Assembly: GCA_001655205.1 (NCBI GenBank)
Contig: LPNZ01009857.1
Coordinates: 1 to 20,656 of the forward strand
DNA: 20,656 bases
Source of the DNA: Lenisia limosa
Lineage: Eukaryota; Breviatea
Reading direction: 5' to 3'
Positions 10,851-18,828 of the stretch are shown one piece after another. The notes under the pieces are model-generated. The model searched no databases. It had not been told where the DNA came from and worked only from the letters and a program-made list of their open reading frames with translations. Every line of letters begins with the position of its first letter. The stretch's first letter is position 1. A program made the position numbers and the translations under genes.

Positions 10851-11146
10851 TTTGGCATTACCTGACCATAATCTCCTTCAACAATTGAAGCAATAGCAAG
10901 CAGTCTGATCGCACGTTTGATTATATGGGTGATTTTTGCTGAGTGCTCTCAGAAAATGGTTTTTAACTTGGACCAGTGTTGATTTCAATAATCAAATTTC
11001 ATGTTTTACCCTTTTTCAGAAGTTAAACTGCAATTTAGTGTTTATCTCGACATATAATAAAGATAATCATCCGATAGATATGATAAAGATGTAAACATTT
11101 GGCTGACCCTGTATTTTCCGAAGTCCTTGACCGCTATTCTGGCGCC
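10851..11146. promoter_or_regulatory. divergent promoter region of CDC23 and the gene at 11147
   Basis: About 296 bp between two divergent start codons. No coding exon is supported. A minus-strand segment at 10868-10924 ends in a donor-like GTCAG/GTAATG and could be a CDC23 leader exon. Confidence 0.4.
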
Positions 11147-12437
11147 ATGGTCTCTAAAGAGCTTTCTATGATGTTCAGAGACATTCAGACGGCCTTAGGA
11201 CCAGATGTACCACCACCTGCACAGCCACAGCAGCGATCACATATCCTGTTTGAGGACCAACAAGGAACTCAACATGAAGGGCAGCAGTTATCACAGAACT
11301 CCTTGCAGCCTGCTTTGTGGGCGGATAAGATGCTTTTTTGGGATGTTTCATATCAGCTTGCAGCTTGCGAGAGGGGGGGGGTCATATTATTGTGATAGTT
11401 TATTCCCTTTTCAGAATCTACGGGGTTTTGTCGTAATTCGGGTTCCGTGGGACGGTATATACACAATATGCAATATTTTTATCTGTATATCTCATACCTC
11501 AAAGCTCACGCAACAGTTCAACGCAGACGGTGACGTCAGCGGGCTTTGGCACGTCGATATCGTCCTTATCCGCCAGCATGGACCCGGAGCTTCCGTTGGC
11601 GCCACGTGGGCCAACGTGGTCGCTTCGTCCGAGCCCCCTCAACAAGATGAAGCCGACCCGAACGTTGTGAGTGGGGCTCTTGGCGTCAAATTGAGTGTCC
11701 AAAAAACGTCCGAAAATGTCGTTTTTTTTGGATTGTCCCCTGTTTTTGAGCCGAAGCTCAACCTGTAACCTGACCCCCAGGTTTCACCTTGTTGACGGCA
11801 TGATGTCGTATAAGGCACCAAAACTAGCGTGGGTAAGGGAAAAGCAAATCACACTTTATATTATGACTTTTGATCAAACGCGTATTTTTAGTATTTTACC
11901 ATATAGTCCTGGCAGTCATGAAGTTTGGGAATCTCTACGGGTCCCCATACCCGAGCCAGTGCAGCCCTCTTACCAGCCAGTCGAGCAGGCACCCATGTGA
12001 GAAAGGGGGCATTACTGAGGACGTTGAATCCATCCTTGACCGCAATAACGCGATAGGCAGGAACCGTCAGAAGTCCAGGCCACAGTGCCGCCCTTGGCAG
12101 TCAACAGAATCATTGCGCGTTCGTCTGACGTACTCTGGTGGCAAGGGGTATAGCAGCAAAACATATTCATTCTGGGTAGAGGGAATCAAGCAATAATGCT
12201 GATATGAGGGTCACCCGTTACTATTCAACGAGACGCATTTCTAAACCTGATGACGCTATTAGGCGTGTTGCGCGTCATGTGTCGGCAGTGCAATCGGGCG
12301 CACATCTTCCGCCCCCCATTCCGGGCGTTATTCCTCCAAGCATACCAATGCCAGTCAGACGGGAGGACTCTGATAGCGGCTCTATATTCGGTGAATCCGT
12401 GCCGGTGTATAGTCGAGTGGTTAGCGGGGGCAGCTAG
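11147..12437 (+). CDS. unrecognised proline-rich protein, 6 exons
   Basis: I do not recognise this family. The start ATG is in a good context (GCCATGG, 11145-11151). A fully phase-compatible model is 11147-11286, 11517-11666, 11781-11828, 11916-11996, 12057-12137, 12209-12437 (stop), 242 aa. An equally compatible first junction uses 11147-11344 joined to 11527-11666 (258 aa). Features: MVSKELSMMFRDIQTALG at the N-terminus; a Ser/Pro-rich middle (PLAPRGPTW); a conserved-looking helical block FHLVDGMMSYKAPKLAHEVW; a Pro/Gln segment; a basic block (RYYSTRRISKP); and a Pro-rich C-terminus (LPPPIPGVIPPSIPMP) ending in a Ser/Gly/acidic tail. No membrane segment is seen. Introns are 60-230 nt; the first carries a run of 9 G at 11373-11381. 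It is divergent from CDC23, which may mean co-expression, but nothing else suggests a function. The last exon start (12209) has a weak acceptor (GATATGAG). Confidence 0.5.
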
Positions 12438-12532
12438 GTTCACAGATTGGCCATTTTGTTTGATTGCATCATATCCATAAAGTACTAGTAACTTGCTTCA
12501 AGTCAGCACAAAAATTACAAGCTGTCAGCCAA

Positions 12533-12627
12533 NNNNNNNNNNNNNNNNNNNNNNNNNNNNNNNNNNNNNNNNNNNNNNNNNNNNNNNNNNNNNNNNNNNN
12601 NNNNNNNNNNNNNNNNNNNNNNNNNNN
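12533..12627. other. assembly gap downstream of the proline-rich gene
   Basis: No homopolymer at either edge. What it hides is unknown. The segment on its right (12628-12735) has one open plus-strand frame. Confidence 0.8.
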
Positions 12628-12735
12628 TCGCCCCGGGTGACACGACGACGGTCACACAGCCAAATGGATGTTCCACCAGACTCCTATCCCGTGTCAATGT
12701 TGAAGGTCCGTGCAAATGAGGATTTAACGATATAG
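12628..12735 (+). CDS. possible C-terminal exon, unrecognised (partial)
   Basis: Directly after a gap, one plus-strand frame is open for 35 codons (basic start SPRVTRRRSHSQ, then DVPPDSYPVSML) to a TAG at 12733-12735. GC is higher than in the flanking AT-rich DNA. It could be an alternative last exon of the proline-rich gene or the end of another gene hidden in the gap. The minus strand is also open, so the strand is not secure. Confidence 0.25.
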   Translation, partial: SPRVTRRRSHSQMDVPPDSYPVSMLKVRANEDLTI

Positions 12736-12842
12736 TATCCATATATCGATATGATATGAACTGTTACTATTTTCATGTAGTACATGTACATGTGATATGA
12801 TCATATGTAGCTATATATGTAGTACATGATATCATATGTTTG
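12736..12842. repeat. AT-rich palindromic tract left of the inverted-repeat arm
   Basis: Dense self-complementary words (tacatgta, gatatc, catatg, gatcatatg, tgatatgatcatatg) follow one another with almost no G or C. A similar tacatgta-rich tract lies outside the right arm at 13988-14055. Confidence 0.7.
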
Positions 12843-12882
12843 TAGTAAGTCCCCCGGTATGAGTGCGATCACAGAAGAGCTG
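12843..12882. repeat. left arm of an imperfect inverted repeat
   Basis: Begins gtaagtcccccgg and continues tatgagtgcgatcacaga to gagctg. The reverse complement of this segment recurs at 13939-13990 in the same order, with one extra internal copy of the tgagtgcgatc word there. Confidence 0.8.
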
Positions 12883-13031
12883 AATTTAGGGAATATGCAA
12901 AGCAAAGCAAGCAGTACATGAATGTAAACCACCATGTTATCCTTTCAAATCTATTAAGTCATTATTAAGTCATACTCAGAGTAGAAACAACACAAAATTA
13001 GAGACAGCAGGCGCGTCCACGTACTCCTTCA

Positions 13032-13600
13032 TCATTCTTTCCTTCTCCATCCATCCTGGCTTTCAATTTCAGCTGCAACTTCAAGACGGCGTTTGTCAAA
13101 GTCCTCTGCAGTCTCAACAACATCAATTGAAGTTCGACCAGGGCCAAGTTCAGGGATAGTGGTCTGCCAAAATGGATCAGAAACCAACGGGCTGTTGTGC
13201 CAAAGAAGACCGTGTGGCTTCCGCATCTTGTAGTCGGCTGCCTTCCTTGTATGTACAGACAATCTTTCTGGAAGGGGTGTCGTTGAGAACAGTGCTTTCC
13301 AAAGGCTTCCGTTTCAGGAAGATAGGGGTTTGTCAGAATCGGTCACACCGAGAACCAGGGCAACGCTTGGGTAGAACTGACAGTCTAATCGCAACACGTG
13401 GGTCATCAGAAGTAGTGTATTGGCAAAGATCCCCGCACGCTCAGTTGCACTGAACAGAAATCGGGTCCAAAACCTGCTTAAGTGCGGAGTGACCGGCTGC
13501 AAGAAGCAGAACACGCAGCCGCAAAGACTTGCTGAGGGGAATTCACAAAAAAAACCCACCATCCTGGGATTAGAACCACATTTCCGGGACAGTGGGTCAT
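13032..13600 (-). CDS. unrecognised small protein inside the inverted-repeat segment, 4 exons
   Basis: No family recognised. A phase-compatible model reads from ATG 13600: exons 13600-13560, 13531-13474, 13439-13349 and 13267-13032 (TGA), 426 nt, 141 aa. The N-terminal part is basic and hydrophobic (KSLRLRVLLLAAGHSALK), which would suit an organelle presequence or membrane segment. The last exon is soluble and charged (PHGLLWHNSPLVSDPFWQTT, then RRLEVAAEIESQDGW). The last exon and its acceptor (CCCCTTCCAG at 13268-13277) are the best supported. The first two introns would be only 28 and 34 nt, and the exon 3 acceptor (CTGAG) is weak, so the N-terminal half is tentative. The plus strand is also open over parts of this region. 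Confidence 0.4.
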
Positions 13601-13938
13601 TTTTGGTTCCTGTTGACAGCTTTAGAGAGATTAAATGAGTGGTTGATTGAAAGAAATTCAACTTTTTGTTCAAGGGCTTTGTTCTTGTGTTGTAATGCCA
13701 AAAGAAGGACACCTCAATAACAATGCTGTAAAAAAACTTCTTTATTAACTTTAAAAGGGGGTTTTCTTCAAAAAGGCTAAAAGTCAATTGGGTGACCACG
13801 TAGTTCAGTTCAAAATTAGTCTCTGAAATTTTTCATGCATTGCCTCTTCGGAAATTATAATATTGTAGAAAATTGTCGTGTTTTAGGAATTTTTATTGAA
13901 TTTTTGTCGAAATAAGAATTTTGCATCACAAGTAGGCA
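13601..13938. other. non-coding AT-rich stretch, right part of the inverted-repeat segment
   Basis: Low-GC sequence with several A and T runs and no supported exon on either strand. It would contain the promoter and leader of the small minus-strand gene if that gene is real. Confidence 0.5.
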
Positions 13939-13990
13939 GCTCTGTGATCGCACTCATACTTGCGATCGCACTCAGACCGGGGGACTTACA
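13939..13990. repeat. right arm of an imperfect inverted repeat
   Basis: Contains agctctgtgatcgcactcat, a second tgcgatcgcactca word, then ccgggggacttac: the reverse complement of 12843-12882 with an internal duplication of about 17-20 bp. Confidence 0.8.
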
Positions 13991-14055
13991 TGTATAGTAT
14001 GTATGTAGTACATGTATAGTATGTATGTAGTACATGTATAGTATGTACATCATAT
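13988..14055. repeat. 22-bp AT-rich tandem repeat, about 3 copies
   Basis: The unit acatgtatagtatgtatgta plus gt is repeated and then grades into further AT-rich palindromic sequence to about 14110. It abuts the right inverted-repeat arm. Confidence 0.8.
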
Positions 14056-14110
14056 AGTTTATATACTATAGTAGTAGTAATATAGTATACAATATGTATA
14101 TATACGATAC

Positions 14111-14533
14111 GGCCCAAGATGTAAACGTATATCTGAGACAAATGTTTCGAGCGCTTGAGTCAATAGTTTTAGATCTCTGTTTCCTTTTCATTACAGTTCT
14201 GCCAGCAATCCCCTCATTTACAGCTTTAAGTGAATGTATTATTTCTGTCTTAGAGGTCACGTTTTTTGGTGTTTTTCTCTCACAAAAGCCCTCCTAATGA
14301 TTTAGACTGTTCGAAATGGGGGTTCAGTGACAAGCACTCCGGTAATGTCGCCCACTAGTTTGGGGCGTTGCTATATCCGAAGTATCATTTTGAGATTCAT
14401 CTCGATCCAAACATATGAACGTGGTGTTTTTGGAGCTTTCTTAAAAAGTGTTTTTATGAGTCCCTATTGAAATAGCATGAGCTTGACTTAAAGCAAGTTA
14501 AGCCCTGTCCAAAGTTACAATATAGCGGAGCGT
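14111..14533. other. intergenic region and RasGEF leader
   Basis: No supported exon. A plus-strand open stretch (14094-14297) is hydrophobic and lacks splice or homology support. The segment next to 14534 should contain the RasGEF promoter and 5' UTR. Confidence 0.4.
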
Positions 14534-17500
14534 ATGGATGACGTGGACGCAGCGCGCGCGTGGCTGCTCTTTGCCCGCACCATTGAGAAGATGTACGGTG
14601 GTACTGTGGTGTCCCCAAGAACGGCCGCACAGGTGCGGGGGGGGGGGGGNNNNNNNNNNNNNNNNNNNNNNNNNNNNNNNNNNNNNNNNNNNNNNNNNNN
14701 NNNNNNNNNNNNNNNNNNNNNNNNNNNCAAGCAAAGCAGGGGAGAGGGTTAGTTGATAATGAATCAAACAAACAAAAAAAGTGAAAGGGAGCATTGAATG
14801 TTGTGTAATGAGTTGTCTGTCATAATTGGCATAGACGGTGATATAAACGCTCACCCTACAGGATGGGCTGCCAGATTTCCATGACGACAGCTTCCGAGCC
14901 TTGGACACTCTCACTGAAGTCAGTGAGGATGACAAGATGGGACGCTTGAGCCCCGAAATGGTCAAGAGAATCACGGGCGTAGCCGTGGATCAAGTTATCA
15001 AGGTATGGCAATAAAGCTGTGGTGGAGGGGGCTGTGATATCTTTTTGTGACTTTCTCTATCCACCATTGGTTTGTTTTTGCTTTATTATTTGGTATGGTG
15101 TTCAGATTATTTGGTATGGTGTCCAGATTATTTGATTCAAGGTCTGTAGTATTACAAGCCTCAATTTTGATGATGCTCTTGAGCACCTTAGTATTTATTT
15201 AATCCTGGGGATACAACCTCCCATTCTGACCAACAGGATATGGAAGAGACCGGTCCCCAAGACGTGCCTTCCCCGAAGCCCCTGAGACGGGTGCGAAGAA
15301 GTTAGAGGGGGGGGGGCTATATACTACATATATAATGCAACTAGAATGAGCAATGAGATGAGTCAACGAATTGATGTTACCACTAATCTCCATCCATTAC
15401 CTCAATCTGTTTGTGACGGTTTAGACTCCGTCTGTGTGCAATCTGCCGCTCTTTTGGGACCTCGATTGGAGAAAAGAATGCCAAGAGAAGATTTGGTGGA
15501 AAAGGGAATCTGGAAGAGTATGCTGGGGGGTCTTGTGCTGTGTATTTTTTTGAACAGTTTTTTCTTTTTATTGCAATTATTGTCATTGCATCATCATTCA
15601 ATATATCAAATATATCTAGTATTATATTATATGATATGATATGATAGTTTATCTCAAACTGCCGCTTGATCTTGAAAAGGGATTACAACTCTCATCATTT
15701 GCACACCATACTCCGTCTCTATTCGATGATCTCATGTTTAGACGGCCTTGTGATATGGGACGAGAAACTGACGGAACATACCCTGAAAACAATAAAGGTA
15801 AGTCTATTGGATATTGGCACTAGCATATTGCGAACTGACCCGAAGAACATTTTGAGACACTCTGCATGAATGTATTGTATTTTATATCTTCAAGGACGAC
15901 AACGGGGTGAGTGAAATTCATGCCGCCACCCTCAATCAGTTGGTAGTTCTCATCACTGCAGCAAATGGGACTCGTAAGGGGCTGGATGTCTATTGGATTT
16001 TCGCATGCCTCTCTCTATCCTAGTTTTGACGATTAAAAACCTGCAAAAACAGTTCCTGAATTTATTACAAAAGGTCATTTTTTAAGTTTTCTCCAGTTTT
16101 GATAAACATTAACTCTAANNNNNNNNNNNNNNNNNNNNNNNNNNNNNNNNNNNNNNNNNNNNNNNNNNNCACTTCGCCCACCCATGTCATGCAGAAACTG
16201 ATGGAACGGTGGGCAATAATGAGTAATAGCCAAATTATAGTGTATAAAAATAGCTATGGTGGAAAATTTAACGTTTGTCCCATAATTATTTGTCAGGTTT
16301 GACGTGCCTCCATATATCAAACCGGCATCAAGGGATCAGGTTTGTCAGAGAGCAAACTGAGTATTTGGTCATTTTCGTTTCTGAATTTTGTTGCATAAAT
16401 TGTCTACTTAAATTTTACCCCCCCCCCCCNNNNNNNNNNNNNNNNNNNNNNNNNNNNNNNNNNNNNNNNNNNNNNNNNNNNNNNNNNNNNNNNNNNTCTA
16501 CCTCCGCGACTTTGTCAACGACACCAAAGTGGGCTAGATTTCTAATCCCCCTGAAAACTCCAATCTTTAGTCCTGAGACAAAAATGTTCAACATATAACG
16601 CCACCCCAGGCCAATGTGCTGCTTGATGACTTCATTTCGAGCCACATCTCTGACGGGCCGGAGGCAGTTCAGCTGAGGACTCGCCTGGCTAAGAAGAAGG
16701 TGGAAGGATTTCTTTTGGTGTTTCGGGGGATGTTTTTCAAACCAATATTATGTGTGAGATAATCTTCAACCGTTCCTATCCACCTCTCGCTTATTCCTAC
16801 CCCTCACGCATCAGCTTCGAGTTGAGGATAGCATCCCCACAACCAGCTCTGAGCAACCTCCTGAAATTAAGGTAGGTAGACGATTAGCTCCAGTGAAATG
16901 ATATCTTAACAAACAAAAAAACAACTACCCATAAGAGGATGAGGTTTACTTCGTAGCTCCCTCGCAACCCTCATGACGCTTCCCTCCACGCCTTCCCCCC
17001 TGAGGAGATAGCAAGACAGCTCACTCTGCTTGACTCTAAGGCCTTCAATAACATCAAGGTAAGTATACCATGATGCAGAATACCAATACCTTACCGTTAC
17101 ATTGTTATGATTTTGCTCAATGTGGGGTTATCTTCCCATCACCCTAACAGATCTCCTCTGAAATGCTTCACCTCGGATGGGTAAACGTGCGCCAGAGTCA
17201 TCTCTGCCCCCATGTCAACGAAATGACGGCGCTGTTTAATAAAGTTTGTGGGCTCCTCCTGTCGGGTTTCAATTCTCAGCAGGTTCCGTGGTGTTGGGCT
17301 TTTGTGGCCGTGAATCTTTCAGTCTATTGGGACTGTAAGGATGAAGTTACCCCCTAACCACTCCCAGATATCAAACTGGGTGGCGTCTTCGATTGTAACG
17401 GAGGAGAAGCTGCGATCCCGGGGTAAAACAATGGCCCTCTTCATCAAGTGCCTCGAGGTATGATGCATAAGAAGGGTTGTCAGCATTGTTCACACCACAG

Positions 17501-18573
17501 GCCCTCATAGCAATGCGCAACTACCACACAGCGTTTGCGGTCATGGCTGGACTGAACCACTTCAGTGTGTCGCGGCTCCGATGGACTCAGAAGGAGGTCC
17601 CAAGGAGGCTCCTACAGGTGGGTACTTGGACATACGCTGCTTTTCCAAGGTTGTTCTTTATGTTTATCTCCATTGACAAGAAATGGAATTACGAGGGTCT
17701 TGCGATCCCCCCCCCCCCCCNNNNNNNNNNNNNNNNNNNNNNNNNNNNNNNNNNNNNNNNNNNNNNNNNNNNNNNNNNNNNNNNNNNNNNNNNNNNNNNN
17801 NNNNNNNNNNNNNNNNNNNNTCCTGTCTCCCCAGGGCAACTACCGTAACTACAGGTTGGCTATATACTTGGGGATATCCTTTGCAAATGTAGCTGTTCTC
17901 GAATTCTCGAATGATCCCCTCTACAGATCTCGACTAGAAGGTGATAAACTGCCAGCCCTCCCCTTCTTAGCCCAGGTACTGCCTTGTAGTTGATAGGTCC
18001 ACTTCAGTCCTATAAATCTGAGAAAACATCGATATATTTCTTTTTTTTATTATTCATAATTGGAGCACTCTTCTAACAGCTGCCTTTCTGTCAGTCTTCC
18101 ACTCATAATGCAGTTGACCTCCGATTTGACCTTCGTTGATGAGGGCAACCAAACGTTCATCTCTAAAAGTGGGTTTGGTCTGGTTGGTTTTTTACCGGGT
18201 TTAGGAAAGCTTCGTTTCAATGCCTTTGTCTTTTTCACCTCCTATAGGCAAACTCATCAACTTCTCCAAAGCCCGAATGGTGTCCAAAATCCTCCTCAAG
18301 GCCGAGCGGTATCAAATTCCCTACAACTATTTGAGAGGTTCGCCGGGTTGATCTATGAAAACTGTTTTACTGCAGGAAGAGCTATAGTAATATCATATTC
18401 AAGAGTACTAATATATTAATTAACCCACCACTTTTGCTACGTGTGACACTTCAGTGGAAGTGATTCACGAGCGGTTCCTCAACAAAATGAAGAAGCTGAC
18501 CGATAGCCGACTGGAGAAGGAGAGCAAACGACGCGAACCGAAGGGCTGCACCAAGGCCGATATTATATGGTAG
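14534..18573 (+). CDS. Ras guanine-nucleotide exchange factor with RPEL-like motif, RasGEF_N and CDC25-type domains
   Basis: Activates Ras-family GTPases by GDP release. Visible exons: 14534-14632, 14862-15002, 15237-15290, 15358-15534 (ends approximate), 15648-15797, 15895-15973, up to 16208 from a gap, 16297-16339, up to 16528 from a gap, 16610-16699, 16815-16871, 16957-17058, 17151-17243, 17368-17457, 17501-17617, up to 17854 from a gap, 17927-17975, 18114-18168, 18248-18346, 18455-18573. RPEL-like motif LEKRMPREDLVEKGIW at about 15466-15513. RasGEF_N: HAATLNQLVVLITAANGT, SPTHVMQKLMER, FDVPPYI. Catalytic domain: EEIARQLTLLDSKAFNNIK, ISNWVASSIVTEEKLRSRGK, FAVMAGLNHFSVSRLRWT, GNYRNYR, LTSDLTFVDEGN, LINFSKARMVSKILLKAERY; these are the diagnostic CDC25-fold helices. 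C-terminus basic and helical (RRLEVA-like charge absent; KESKRREPKG), stop TAG 18571-18573, which overlaps a donor-like GTAGGT. Convergent with the LIM gene. Confidence 0.9.
14650..14727. other. assembly gap in RasGEF intron 1
   Basis: Follows 13 G (14637-14649) that start four bases into the intron (CAG/GTGC then G). Exons 1 and 2 join in phase 0. Confidence 0.9.
15092..15138. repeat. 24-bp direct duplication in RasGEF intron 2
   Basis: The phrase attatttggtatggtgt(t/c)c plus ag occurs twice in tandem, and its first seven bases recur a third time (attattt). Confidence 0.7.
16119..16169. other. assembly gap hiding RasGEF_N coding sequence
   Basis: The right edge is inside an exon (SPTHVMQKLMER). 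The preceding core of the RasGEF_N domain, expected between AANGT and SPTH, is missing. No homopolymer at either edge. Confidence 0.8.
16430..16496. other. assembly gap at a RasGEF acceptor
   Basis: Follows 12 C (16418-16429). The right edge is inside an exon (YLRDFVNDTK, ending 16528), so the acceptor and exon start are lost. Confidence 0.85.
17721..17820. other. assembly gap in the RasGEF catalytic domain
   Basis: Follows 14 C (17707-17720). The segment expected between VPRRLL and GNYRNYR in the CDC25 fold is missing, so an exon start or a whole exon is probably hidden. Confidence 0.8.
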
Positions 18574-18828
18574 GTGGAGGGCATCGTGGTGGTAACACAT
18601 ATTATGAGGATTTCACTAATTCTTCAGATTGTATTTCAACACTTTTCTTGTTTTAGGTTTCTTCTATTGTACTTCTTGTATTATTATTATGTATTTATGG
18701 TATGGTCTTTTGAGGAACGATGAACAACAAGTAAATAAATTAGAAACAACGGCCTAGCCAAAGAGCCTAAACGAGTGAGTGCATAGTGCCGATAGTTATC
18801 AATCAAGAAAAACAGTCGTCAAAGCCCC
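18574..18828. other. convergent 3' intergenic region
   Basis: AT-rich sequence between the RasGEF stop and the LIM stop. It contains AATAAA on the plus strand near 18733, which could serve RasGEF polyadenylation. No exon is supported. Confidence 0.4.

Noticed and set aside
10868-10924. Minus-strand exon-like stretch ending in a GTAATG donor, upstream of CDC23
   Set aside because: CDC23 already has a good ATG at 10850 followed by the family N-terminal motif; this piece has no recognisable protein match and may at most be a 5'-UTR exon.
12000-12437. Two intron-free-looking open frames suggesting phage or bacterial contamination
   Set aside because: Donors and acceptors inside the region give a continuous phase-compatible frame linked to upstream exons, so host splicing explains it better.
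13314-13638. Plus-strand open frames overlapping the small minus-strand gene
   Set aside because: They lack splice consistency across the region, whereas the minus-strand exons join in phase with a plausible acceptor.
14094-14297. Hydrophobic plus-strand open frame
   Set aside because: Starts inside the AT-rich repeat, has no splice or motif support, and GC is low.
15346-15534. ATG at 15346 as the start of a separate RasGEF gene
   Set aside because: Only about 40 bp separates it from the preceding in-frame exon, and a splice to 15358 keeps frame; kept as an alternative rather than a call.
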